From Triglochin maritima (lineage: Eukaryota; Streptophyta; Magnoliopsida; Alismatales; Juncaginaceae), in contig OY821787.1 in assembly GCA_963682175.1 (NCBI GenBank), forward strand, positions 24,344,501 through 24,408,500: a DNA stretch of 64,000 nt, given 5' to 3'. The notes beneath the pieces are model-generated. The model ran no database searches and was not told the origin of the DNA. It worked only from the letters and a program-made list of their open reading frames with translations. The translations under genes were made by a program, and so were the position numbers. Positions within the stretch are counted from its first letter, which is position 1, and each line of letters starts with the position of its first letter. Positions 11,290-22,124 of this stretch are shown here, piece by piece.

Positions 11290-11725
11290 TTTGGTGGTCG
11301 GTATACACCGATGGACAATATCCGTCGGAGCATGAAATTATGTTTGTTGGTATACGTATACTAATGGGACATATCCGTCAGTTTCCCTTACGGATATTAC
11401 CTACCGACGATAGTTATCTGTAGGTGCATATGTCGTTCCATCGGCATCTCTATTGGTTAGTGTAATATACACCGACGGATACATCTATCGATGTTGAACA
11501 CAGATGGAACATCCGTCGGTGTTGTTCGAGCCGACCAAACAAGGTGAATTTTTTTGACTGGAAATTGCACGCCAAAATTACCACCGACGACGTCTTCCTT
11601 CGGTCCGTCCTACGGTGTAACATTTCACCATCTTATGAAACACAAAGGGACGGATATCCGTCAGGGTACGTTGACACCGACGAATGACTAGATTTACCGA
11701 TGAATAGATATTGTCGGTGCATATA
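11290..11725 (+). repeat. Right subterminal repeat array of the CACTA element
   Basis: At least eight copies of ACCGACGGAT/ATCCGTCGGT-type motifs, many as inverted pairs (11306-11329, 11468-11490, 11509-11524, 11581-11596, 11645-11668). The composition matches the left array and identifies the two ends of one element. Confidence 0.75.
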
Positions 11726-11745
11726 GATATATATCTTCTAATATA

Positions 11746-12285
11746 CTAGATATCATAAAATTCACCTACCACTTCTTCTTGGTTAGAATATATGGAAAGA
11801 TCTTGGTGGATATCTACTCTTTCCGAGGGAAGTTTGTTAGATATACATTTGAGATTGATATATTTTTAATCTATTGTCACATTATAGTTTAATGAAGTTG
11901 ATTTGTGTCATATATTTACATAATAATATGAAACAAAATTAGTAGACATATCTAGTCTATATAACATAAATGTCTAACGACCAATCTTCATACATCTAAC
12001 AATATAATAACGATTACACAACACAAGCAGATTTATATAAATTTTATAGACATCAACAAATAGATAATAAACATTGATGGTATCTAGATATGAGGTCCAC
12101 ACAACCAATATACTACAACGACACTACACCGGATACCTAGTTGTAAAAATATACAAACATTGCAATCATATCCAAGTATAGAATAAATAACCACAGACAA
12201 GTCCAGATATGTCCACAGATAAATATTACTAAATAACCACAAACAAATATGTCTACAAATAACCCTAAATAAGCACAAGAGAAGG
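11746..12285. other. AT-rich sequence without recognisable feature
   Basis: Lies between the eroded CACTA end and the GA-rich minisatellite. No coding, LTR or terminal-repeat signal was recognised. Confidence 0.6.
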
Positions 12286-12539
12286 CCAAATGAGGATGAA
12301 GGTGGGAGGACTAGGCCGGAGGATGATGGAGATTGGAGGACGTCAGACAAGAATATCGTAAAAGGTGGACAACGAGGAGTAGGTCAAAGGAGGGAGAAAC
12401 TGGGAGGAGCCCGGAGGAGGAGGAAGGATCTTGAAGGGTGAGGAGGAGGAAGGATCTCGAACGGAGAGGAGGAGGTCGGAAAAGGATGAAGGTGGGAGGA
12501 CACCAGAGGAGGAAGGTGGGAGGAGGCGAAAGGTGGAGA
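12286..12539 (+). repeat. GA-rich minisatellite, left half (split by the copia array)
   Basis: Degenerate units such as GGATGAAGGTGGGAGGAC and AAGGATCTCGAACGGAGAGG recur at 12293, 12424, 12450 and 12486. The same units resume at 29560 immediately after the copia array, showing that this was the insertion target. Confidence 0.8.
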
Positions 12540-13705
12540 TGAAGGGAATGTGTTCTAAAATTTTTACTTTTAAATGTCAATTATTATGAATTGAATGAGA
12601 AATCATTTTGTTCCTTGTTTATGTTATTCGTCTTTTAGAAGTGTTAAGGAAGAGGCTCTTGGTCCTTAACCGTAGAGCTCTAAAAGATATTGGTTTACAT
12701 AAAACAAAAGATATTCGCAATCATGGTAATTAACATGGAACATTAATTACCGAGTTAAGATTGTCGTGTTGGTCATAGATCATTGTAGCTCTACAAGTGA
12801 GTGACAACACGGGTATGCAAAAGAGGAAAATATTACTTTTGTATACTGAATAGACCTAATAAGTAAAATATTATAGAAATGTGTTTCTGTGTCATTAATA
12901 TTTTACTGTGTCTTTGGTCCTTTGATATGAGACTTATATCTAATCACTTAAGGAATACTTAATTAGATCAGTGTCTTGAACTATCGATCAGTGTAGTGTA
13001 AAGGCATCGGTTGGTTAAGTATAACTTTCGTTGGAGAAGATAGTTAGTCAAAAGATTATCATTGCCCCTCTTAATTGAGTGATGATATTAGTGGGCCCCT
13101 TGATAAAGCAAAGTTATAATGTGCACAATGTGATTTGAGTTAAGTCACATATTTATAACTAGCTTAAAGAGATCAAGAAATGAATACTAATACAAAGATG
13201 ACACAATACTACTTTGTGTGTATTCTTAATATCATGAGGCAAGGGACGGACACAAGTGGTGCACTCCATCACTAAATGGATCGGGTTTTGGTTCGAGTGG
13301 AATTAAGACATCTAACTAATTGGGAGCTATAATGTGTAGCTAGATACCGCTTATAGCTTGTGATATTAAGCTCTTAATATCACTGCCAACTTAGTCTAGA
13401 TCCTCCCATAGGTCACACCGCAAGAAACCGGGAAACAAGAAGCTTGATTTTTGGTTCATATGATGTGTCGGGTTTCTCATAGAAAATATGACACATGTGG
13501 TGAACAAGTAAAATCAATTATGTTGTATATAAACATAATTAGAGTCATGATAAATTCATATTAGATGCATATATTATGGGGTACAATAATTTATTGTTGC
13601 ATAGGATAATACATTGCATAAGTTGTGAATTTGCTAAAACCCCCTTAAGTTCAAATTTTGTTGGAAATAAATCCAAAATTTGAAATAGGCAAAATCGGGT
13701 AGAAG

Positions 13706-14031
13706 TTCGGTAATCCGTTGAGGTTCGGTCGACCGAAGGATCTATGGATCTGTCAACCGAACGTGGAATGGATAATCGTAATTGATTGACCGAACTTGAC
13801 CAAAGTGCATGGAGCTTTGGTACGGTGTACCGAACCAGAAACGGTCGACCGAACAATGTCAAGTTCCGATATTTTCGGTTAACCGAATAGCACTCGGTCT
13901 TAGACGTGAATGAGTCCGATCGGTTAAGGAGAATTTTTCCCCTTAAGATTCGGTCATCCATCACGTACTCGGTTAAACGATCGTGACAAATTCGGTTAAC
14001 CGAGTGGGACTCGGTAAACCGAACAGCGGTC
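13706..14031 (+). promoter_or_regulatory. Palindrome cluster in LTR 1 of element A
   Basis: About a dozen variants of CGGTCGACCG, CGGTTAACCG, CGGTGTACCG and GGTTGACCG in roughly 325 bp, ending about 170 bp upstream of the TATA box. Many contain TTGACC (W-box core) or CGGTTA (MYB-like) cores. The same cluster is in LTR 2 (21151-21476) and LTR 3 (28596-28921). Regulatory function is inferred. Confidence 0.7.
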
Positions 14032-14202
14032 GATTTTCTGCCTTTGATTATTAAGAGATTAATTTGATCGATGGTTGGCTTAGCTCCAAATTTGGTCAAA
14101 CGTTTTGTGGGTGCATATAATGCATTATGGAATTAGTTTGTGAGAGAAATTGTCATAAAACCGTGGCTAAAGAATAGTCATGATTAAGAGTAAGATTGGA
14201 AC

Positions 14203-14211
14203 CTATAAATA
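14203..14211 (+). promoter_or_regulatory. TATA box of element A LTR (repeated at 21648 and 29093)
   Basis: CTATAAATA about 450 bp before the LTR end, downstream of the palindrome cluster. Identical in the three LTRs. Confidence 0.7.
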
Positions 14212-14665
14212 GGTCCTTATTCTCCCTAATTGTGAGATACACAATTCAGAAATTATTTTCTCTCCTAATTCACTACTAAAACCCACGAAAATTCTGTTAG
14301 TTTTCTAAGTCTTTGGAAGGAGAAATCTCAGAGGCTAAGGAAGGGGTTTGTAGCTAGATTCTAAGCTTGTTTGGAGATCGATTGGCTAGCTCCTTTCTCT
14401 CCAACCTTGTTTAGGGTTTCGGTGAACACTCGGAGGCATCCGGCGCGGCGAGAAGCATCCCCAACGTCTCCAAATCTTCAAGAAGTTTTTGAGAACTTCT
14501 AGGTATGAATTTCGGAGCCCTTGTTTGTTTTAATAGAGTTTTGAAACTAGATGTTAAAACAAACCGATGCATGCATGAAATAAATCAAAGAAAATTGTAA
14601 TTGATCCTTATTATACATAAAAATTTCGAAAATATATATGTATAATTAAACATGAAATCCTACAG

Positions 14666-14679
14666 TGGTATCAGAGCAT
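14666..14679 (+). other. Primer-binding site of element A, copy 1
   Basis: TGGTATCAGAGCAT, complementary to the 3' end of plant initiator-Met tRNA, one base after the LTR end. It starts minus-strand cDNA synthesis. Confidence 0.95.
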
Positions 14680-16168
14680 AGGGTTCAATTTTCTTATGAT
14701 TTATGGCTGTAAACGAATTTAGTTTGCCATCTAGGATTTAAACAATTCGGTTTTACCGGTTTTTCGGTGTATGGATGTTTTGTTGATATAATTCTCCATA
14801 ATAATTCGTCTGAATGGTTTAAGAGTTTTAAAACATGCCATGTGATTATTGGAATTAAGATTAAGACATTAGTCCAACTTACAATAATTTCGTTTTATTT
14901 AAAAACAATTATTTTGTAAGAGAATCAACAAAACCGAAAAACTGCAGTTCATCTTTCCATTGGAAATTGGATGGACGGCGGTTCAAAAATAGTTTTGAAC
15001 TATGGATGAATGAAAAATGTTTTTAATGGATTTCAAAATATTTTTCAAAGAATTGTTGAGAATTCTGGATGATTGATAGATTAGATTCTGTAGTTTATAG
15101 CAATTGCGTGCATGGATGTTTGAGTTGCTTTGCAGGATTGTGAGTTTATATGTTCCAAATCAGACACTACAAATGTATGTAATTATTATTATACAGGGGC
15201 TTATGTATGTAAAAGCCAAAATTCTCTCTATTTCCGTCTTTTAGATAGTTGCATTTGCATATGAGAGGTTTTTACATAGGACTTGCACTAGTCGGTTTTA
15301 TCGAATGTGAGGAGCATGTTTATTTTCTGTAAAATCTACATCTCCGGTGCAAGAGGAAGTCGCCGCTGTAGCGCATCGATCGAGGATCGAAGATCAGGGA
15401 TCGACGATCGAGGATCGAAGGGAACATATAAACTCACACGATGTGGATTGTGTGAATGTTTAATTTCTGTTTTTATCTTGATATGCATGTGATGAATGTG
15501 TTGAATGTTAGGATGTGTATGATTAATAATATGCATGATAACCTAAAATTCTAAATCACATGTTAAATTGTCCAACAAAAATTAAGAATAAATTTCCTTC
15601 TTATTTCATCCACTAGCAGCCATTGATCGAGGGATATTCTGCTCGCCCTTAGCGAGAGATAGCTCCCTCTATCTTTGGGAATAGTGGGAGATATAAAGGT
15701 TGTCTGTTGTTGTGCCACAATTAAATATATGAGGTGTGTTTGACCCTAGTGAACCCCAAGTATGTTTAGTTGTGAATACAATAGATAAACATATCTCGTA
15801 TCAAATGAAAATATGTTTTCTTAACATTACCTAGAGCCCTCGCTCGGTTTTGGGAAAAAGTTTTTCTTACGAGGATAGGTCGTATTCCCTCATAATTAAA
15901 ACGACAAGAGTCACAAAAGTTTGAAGATGCTAAATGTTGCTAAAATTCAAAAAGGTTGTGATTAGAAAATGTTTTCTTACCTTGACATTGTAATGTATTC
16001 GATAGCCCTTAGCTAGTCTATATTACAATTAATAGGATCTTGGGTTGTTGCATTTATGGGCAAGATTTTAATTTGCAACATTTACATTTGTATATTCGAT
16101 ATATGTATGCATGTGTATTAAAACATAATATTGGCATTAAAACCTATATGATTTATTTTGTAGAAAAA
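14680..16168 (+). other. Long untranslated leader of element A, copy 1
   Basis: About 1.5 kb between primer-binding site and gag with no convincing coding text. It carries a GGATCGA-type short tandem repeat (15376-15420) and ends in TTTATTTTGTAG just before the gag ATG, which looks like a splice acceptor. Two in-frame regions are open by chance. Confidence 0.7.
15376..15420 (+). repeat. GGATCGA short tandem repeat in the leader (second copy 22821-22865)
   Basis: Five to six degenerate ATCGAGG/ATCGAAG units. The two array copies differ by one base here (CGACGATCG against CGAGGATCG), one of very few differences between the internal regions. Confidence 0.8.
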
Positions 16169-17140
16169 ATGTCGAACATCCAACCTATCGTACGATCCAT
16201 GATAGAAAAACACCCTTTAGAAAATGATGGCTCAAACTTCATTAGTTGGCAACTCAAACTCAACATCGTGTTAAAGTTTGAGAAACTATCTCACATTTTG
16301 GAAGGTCCAATCCCAAAGTGGAATGAGAGATTAACCGATGAAGAGAAAGAGGCTAAGGCCAAGTGGGAAGACCAAGAGAACCAGGTTCACGGTCTTATGC
16401 TAGCATCCATGGGTGACTCGCTCCAAGCGAAATACTTGGATTCAAAACCCAAGAAGACCATGGAGGCTTTATCTAAGATGTTCATGGATAGTGCCCGAAA
16501 GGAGCGCTATAAGACCACCATCGCACTCACAAGGTGCCATATGGCGGAGGGAACATCGGTATCTATGCATTTTCTCACGATGCAAGGATACCTTGAGAAG
16601 TTGGCAAAGCTCTCTTCACCAATGCCCGAGGACATTGCTGAAGATATGATTCTTGGCTCTCTAGCCCCGTCCTTTAAGGACTTTGTGATGCACTACCACG
16701 TGCGTGAAAAAGGGGTGAGTCTTGAGGAGCTTCACAACGCTCTCAAAACTGCTGAAGTTGACATGGGCAAGGGTAGGGACAAGCAAGTCCTAGCCGTCCA
16801 TGAGAGGAGCAAAAAGATGAACAAAGGTAAAGGCAAATTTACCAAAGATACGTCAATCAAGAGCAATGGAGTAGGAGGTGCTCATGAGAGTACCTCAAGG
16901 GAGAAATCTTACAAATCTCCAACTCCCAACACGGAGTGCTTTCACTGCGGTGAAAAGGGACACATCCGACCGAATTGCCCCAAGTACAAGGAAGACCTTG
17001 AGAATGGGATGATTGAACGTAGGCGCCCGAGAAACGCCGTAGGTATGTTTGTTATTGAGATAAATTTAATCACCTCTATCCTTGATTTGGTAATGGTTAC
17101 CGGATCTTGTGCTCACATAATTTTGATGTGCAGCTATTGA
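16169..17140 (+). CDS. gag: Copia Gag, copy 1 (open frame)
   Basis: The nucleocapsid/capsid protein that packages element RNA into cytoplasmic virus-like particles. I chose the ATG at 16169 (MSNIQPIV) because the sister element B has the same start context. The frame is open 43 codons further upstream to 16040, but that part is leader-like. The N-terminal two thirds is a UBN2-type copia Gag (NFISWQLKLNIV near residue 25, SLAPSFKDFV near 165). A basic linker follows, then one CCHC zinc knuckle, CFHCGEKGHIRPNC, near residue 257. The frame runs into the protease region, where the catalytic DTG reads VTG (codon GTT at 17096), and stops at 17140. Unlike pol, Gag carries no internal stop. Confidence 0.9.
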   Translation: MSNIQPIVRSMIEKHPLENDGSNFISWQLKLNIVLKFEKLSHILEGPIPKWNERLTDEEKEAKAKWEDQENQVHGLMLASMGDSLQAKYLDSKPKKTMEALSKMFMDSARKERYKTTIALTRCHMAEGTSVSMHFLTMQGYLEKLAKLSSPMPEDIAEDMILGSLAPSFKDFVMHYHVREKGVSLEELHNALKTAEVDMGKGRDKQVLAVHERSKKMNKGKGKFTKDTSIKSNGVGGAHESTSREKSYKSPTPNTECFHCGEKGHIRPNCPKYKEDLENGMIERRRPRNAVGMFVIEINLITSILDLVMVTGSCAHIILMCSY

Positions 17141-19975
17141 AGGATAGGAAGGAACTCGTGGAGAACGAGATGATATTGAAGATTGGAAATAGTACAACCA
17201 TCGCTGCGATTGTGCAAGATTCTATGGAACTTCAATAGTCTAGTGATTTAAATTTATGCTTTGAAGAATGTTTGTTATATGCCTTCGATTAGCAAGAACA
17301 TTTCTGTATCAAGTTTTAGATATGGATAAATTTTAATAAATATTTTAATTCTTGGTTGTCTATATCGAAGAATGGAATTTTCTATGCAAATACATTCATA
17401 TAGAATGATTTCTATTTGCTTGAAATAAATAATAAACAAACTCAAACAAACAATAACAAAAGAGAAACTAAGATAACTCACGTGAATGATACAATCTTGT
17501 AGCACTATCGGATTGGTCAAATAAATGACCAAGAGACCTTTCAAGAAGAAAGGAACGAAAACGAATAACTAATTGGATATGATACATTCTAATGTATGTG
17601 GTCCGATAAGTATAAGTGCAAGAGACGGTTTAAGGTACTTCATTTTGTTCACAGACAACTATAGTCATTATGACTATATTTGTCTAATGGGAAGCAAAAG
17701 TGAATTCTTTGACAAGTTCAAGGAATTCGAGGATGAAGTAGTGAACCGACTCAACAAGAATATCGAGTCTCTATGAAAGGTTCGTAGGGGTGAGTGCTTA
17801 GAATACCTAATTTGACTCATTCCTAAAGTAGGAATAGGATATTGCTCGACATGGTTCGATCAATAATGAGTCAATTTAAATTGCCGATTTACTTTTGGAA
17901 TTATGCACTACAAATAATGACAAACTCACTAAATAATGTTCCATCCAAATCCGTGGAGAAAATGGTTATGAGCTATGGAGTTGAAAGACACCTAAGCTCA
18001 ACTTTCTCAAGATTTGGGGTTGTGAGGTCTACGTCGAGAAATTGATGTCGACCAAACTTCAACCAAAAACGGATTAAGTGCTTCTTTATAGGTTATCCTC
18101 GTATGACAAGAGGATACTACTTTTGATATATCACCTCCAATTGAAAGATTGTAGAGAGAGATATGTTTTTCTGGAATTTCTGGAAAAGAGAGAAAAGTAG
18201 TGGGAGTAGAGTTGAGCTTGAGAAAACTCAAGATACTCTACAAGATCATGATGTGAATGTTGCATTCAAGATCATGAAGGCCCAGCCGAGATTCATTTGG
18301 TTAGTGGGAGCGTGAGCGAGAGATCCTTACAAGAAATTGTGAGAGAATCTCAATCATCCTCACCTAGTGTGCGTTCGAGAGTCGAACATGAACCTATTCC
18401 TCAAGAAATTGTGGAAGAAGTTCGAGAGACACAAGAAGAACCAAAAGAACTAAGAAGGTCAATGAGGGAAAGGAAGAAACCCAATAAGTATGTGGGACTT
18501 CATGAGATCATGGTACTAGATACCAAAGATCCCTCGACCTTCCGAGAAGTAATAGAAAAGACTCCAAACTATGGTTAAAAGCCATGGAATCCGAAGTAGA
18601 ATCCATGTATGATAATCAAGTATGAAACTTGATTAGCCTTCCTCAAGAGAAAATATCATTTGGTATAAATGAGCTTTTAGGAGGAAGATAGACATGGATA
18701 GTAACTTGACAACCTACAAAGCGAGGCTTGTAGCAAAAGTTATACTCAAATTCAAGAAATTGACTTTGATGAAATTTTTGAGAAGTTCCCATATTAAAAT
18801 CTATTCGGATTATGCTCACTATTACCACATTTCACAATTGTGGGATATGGAAGATGGATATCAAAATGGCGTTCCTTAAACAGGAACTTGGAGGAGGATA
18901 TGTACATGGTACAACCTCAAGGTTTTGATGATCCAAATAATAGCGAGAAGAAATGCAAGTTTCGAGAATCCATTTCTGGATTGAAGCAAGCATAAAGGAG
19001 TTGGAACAAACACTTTAACGAAGAGATGAAAGAGATTCACTTCATTCAAAGTAAAGGAAAACCTTGTTGATACAAGGAGATTAGTGGGAGCCATGTAGTA
19101 CTTCTGATCTTATATGTCGATGACATATTGCTCATGAGCAATCATATACCTTTGCATTAGCAAACGAGAAATTTCGTTGAAATCAGTGTATTCAATGAAA
19201 AGAAAAGGATGAGGCTCAACACATCTTGAGAATCAAGATACATTGAGATACATCCCGTAGACTCATTGGCTTCAGTCAACGTGCATACATTGACAAGGTC
19301 TTTGAAATGTTCAGGGTGAACAATTCCGATATGGACAATATGCCAATAAGTATGAGTATAGGTGTGCAACTCAAGAAGTCTCAATGTGCTCAATCACACA
19401 AAGACTTGGAGTACATGAAGGTATCCCTTATGCTTCGGCAAAAAGAAGGACCATGTACACGATGACTTGCACAACACTCAATATCTCGTATGCTCTAAAT
19501 GTGACAAGAGGTCACCTATCCAACGCAAGTCCTAATTGTAGGATTGTGGTCAAGAATATTCTGAAGTACCTTAACCGGACTAAAGATAGGGTTCTTGTTT
19601 ATGGAAGACAAAGGAGAACATAGCCGAGGGCTATTTTGATGCAATTCTTATAGGAATTCTTGACAATAGGAGGTTGGAGTGATGATGCATCATCATTATC
19701 GAAGGTGGAGGTATGAGCTAGTGTAGTTAGGAGTAATATCACTACAGCTAACTCAACCACCAACGAAAGACAAAATAAATAAATAGGTGGACACAACAGT
19801 GACACAACTGATCCATTCAACAAACCTTAATACCAAGCTAAGAGACGAAATATATTTCGAGTCCATGGATCCAAGGATCCATGTGGATTGGCTTGATAGG
19901 TGATTTAGGAAGGTTACCCTAGTTATTAATGTTTTATACATTGAGAATGTATGTGAAAGAAAACTTTGATAACAA
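17141..19975 (+). pseudogene. pol: Copia pol remnant of element A, copy 1
   Basis: Comparison with element B shows the expected order protease, integrase, RT, RNase H, but all broken. About 100 bp of the GAG-pre-integrase region is missing near 17520. About 65 bp is missing near 17838, which removes the integrase segment carrying the catalytic glutamate. Stops and frame changes run through the RT (fragments at 18694-18879, YVDD text near 19116). About 290 bp of RNase H is missing around 19690-19760. The linker VSERSLQEIV...KPNKYVGLHEI at 18297-18578 is still open. No functional enzyme can be encoded, so movement would require proteins supplied in trans. Confidence 0.9.
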
Positions 19976-19984
19976 GTGGGAGAT
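19972..19984 (+). other. Polypurine tract before LTR 2 (same at 27417-27429)
   Basis: AAGTGGGAGAT directly precedes the TGAAGGG start of LTR 2 and of LTR 3. It is the expected plus-strand priming site. Confidence 0.85.
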
Positions 19985-22109
19985 TGAAGGGAATGTGTTC
20001 TAAAAGTTTTACTTTTAAATGTCAATTATTATGAATTGAATGAGAAATCATTTTGTTCCTTGTTTATGTTATTCGTCTTTTAGAAGTGTTAAGGAAGAGG
20101 CTCTTGGTCCTTAACCGTAGAGCTCTAAAAGATATTGGTTTACATAAAACAAAAGATATTCGCAATCATGGTAATTAACATGGAACATTAATTACCGAGT
20201 TAAGATTGTCGTGTTGGTCATAGATCATTGTAGCTCTACAAGTGAGTGACAACACGGGTATGCAAAAGAGGAAAATATTACTTTTGTATACTGAATAGAC
20301 CTAATAAGTAAAATATTATAGAAATGTGTTTCTGTGTCATTAATATTTTACTGTGTCTTTGGTCCTTTGATATGAGACTTATATCTAATCACTTAAGGAA
20401 TACTTAATTAGATCAGTGTCTTGAACTATCGATCAGTGTAGTGTAAAGGCATCGGTTGGTTAAGTATAACTTTCGTTGGAGAAGATAGTTAGTCAAAAGA
20501 TTATCATTGCCCCTCTTAATTGAGTGATGATATTAGTGGGCCCCTTGATAAAGCAAAGTTATAATGTGCACAATGTGATTTGAGTTAAGTCACATATTTA
20601 TAACTAGCTTAAAGAGATCAAGAAATGAATACTAATACAAAGATGACACAATACTACTTTGTGTGTATTCTTAATATCATGAGGCAAGGGACGGACACAA
20701 GTGGTGCACTCCATCACTAAATGGATCGGGTTTTGGTTCGAGTGGAATTAAGACATCTAACTAATTGGGAGCTATAATGTTTAGCTAGATACCGCTTATA
20801 GCTTGTGATATTAAGCTCTTAATATCACTGCCAACTTAGTCTAGATCCTCCCATAGGTCACACCGCAAGAAACCGGGAAACAAGAAGTTTGATTTTTGGT
20901 TCATATGATGTGTCGGGTTTCTCATAGAAAATATGACACATGTGGTGAACAAGTAAAATCAATTATGTTGTATATAAACATAATTAGAGTCATGATAAAT
21001 TCATATTAGATGCATATATTATGGGGTACAATAATTTATTGTTGCATAGGATAATACATTGCATAAGTTGTGAATTTGCTAAAACCCCCTTAAGTTCAAA
21101 TTTTGTTGGAAATAAATCCAAAATTTGAAATAGGCAAAATCGGGTAGAAGTTCGGTAATCCGTTGAGGTTCGGTCGACCGAAGGATCTATGGATCTGTCA
21201 ACCGAACGTGGAATGGATAATCGTAATTGATTGACCGAACTTGACCAAAGTGCATGGAGCTTTGGTACGGTGTACCGAACCAGAAACGGTCGACCGAACA
21301 ATGTCAAGTTCCGATATTTTCGGTTAACCGAATAGCACTCGGTCTTAGACGTGAATGAGTCCGATCGGTTAAGGAGAATTTTTCCCCTTAAGATTCGGTC
21401 ATCCATCACGTACTCGGTTAAACGATCGTGACAAATTCGGTTAACCGAGTGGGACTCGGTAAACCGAACAGCGGTCGATTTTCTGCCTTTGATTATTAAG
21501 AGATTAATTTGATCGATGGTTGGCTTAGCTCCAAATTTGGTCAAACGTTTTGTGGGTGCATATAATGCATTATGGAATTAGTTTGTGAGAGAAATTGTCA
21601 TAAAACCGTGGCTAAAGAATAGTCATGATTAAGAGTAAGATTGGAACCTATAAATAGGTCCTTATTCTCCCTAATTGTGAGATACACAATTCAGAAATTA
21701 TTTTCTCTCCTAATTCACTACTAAAACCCACGAAAATTCTGTTAGTTTTCTAAGTCTTTGGAAGGAGAAATCTCAGAGGCTAAGGAAGGGGTTTGTAGCT
21801 AGATTCTAAGCTTGTTTGGAGATCGATTGGCTAGCTCCTTTCTCTCCAACCTTGTTTAGGGTTTCGGTGAACACTCGGAGGCATCCGGCGCGGCGAGAAG
21901 CATCCCCAACGTCTCCAAATCTTCAAGAAGTTTTTGAGAACTTCTAGGTATGAATTTCGGAGCCCTTGTTTGTTTTAATAGAGTTTTGAAACTAGATGTT
22001 AAAACAAACCGATGCATGCATGAAATAAATCAAAGAAAATTGTAATTGATCCTTATTATACATAAAAATTTCGAAAATATATATGTATAATTAAACATGA
22101 AATCCTACA
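19985..22109 (+). repeat. LTR 2 (middle LTR) of element A array
   Basis: Same length and ends as LTRs 1 and 3. It shares G near base 20006 with LTR 3, but at all later informative positions that I checked it matches LTR 1. Two private changes were seen (TGTTTAGC near 20779 and AGTTTGAT near 20887). It carries the palindrome cluster (21151-21476), TATA box (21648-21656) and splice-donor-like site (21948). This mixed state is expected for an LTR made by crossover between a 3' and a 5' LTR. Confidence 0.95.
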
Positions 22110-22110
22110 G

Positions 22111-22124
22111 TGGTATCAGAGCAT
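22111..22124 (+). other. Primer-binding site of element A, copy 2
   Basis: TGGTATCAGAGCAT follows the middle LTR, as after LTR 1, so the middle LTR can act as a 5' LTR. Confidence 0.95.

Larger units (their letters stand above)
5375..11745 (+). mobile_element. CACTA (En/Spm) DNA transposon, decayed
   Basis: The left end is the canonical CACTACTAGAAAAA terminus, followed by subterminal repeats built on ACCGACGGAT...CCGTCGGTG. A TNP2-type transposase pseudogene (7171-10085) and a second transposase-like pseudogene (10310-11010) lie in the same orientation in the usual order. A right subterminal array fills 11290-11725. The right terminus is eroded: where an inverted CACTA end is expected only a poor match (TTCTAATATAC, about 11735-11745) is seen. 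No 3-bp target duplication could be verified. Both genes have many stops, so the copy is not autonomous. Confidence 0.85.
12540..14664 (+). repeat. LTR 1 (5' LTR) of element A
   Basis: Starts TGAAGGGAATG and ends AAATCCTACA, followed by G and the primer-binding site. Holds a CGGT-N2-ACCG palindrome cluster (13706-14031), a TATA box (CTATAAATA, 14203-14211) and a good splice-donor-like AG/GTATGA at 14501-14508. It differs from LTRs 2 and 3 by T instead of G near base 12561. Confidence 0.95.

Noticed and set aside
12084..12580. Minus-strand frames rich in SSS/PPS over the GA-rich region
   Set aside because: Produced by the purine-rich minisatellite; one of them also crosses the LTR boundary.
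13545..14099. 184-codon open frame on the minus strand of element A LTR, present three times
   Set aside because: It is antisense to the element and runs through the palindrome cluster, where regular CGGT-ACCG text avoids stops by composition. The three copies are simply the three LTRs, and no domain is recognisable.
14666..14679. tRNA-like matches at the primer-binding sites
   Set aside because: Only about 14 bases complementary to the tRNA 3' end are present; no cloverleaf, so no tRNA gene.
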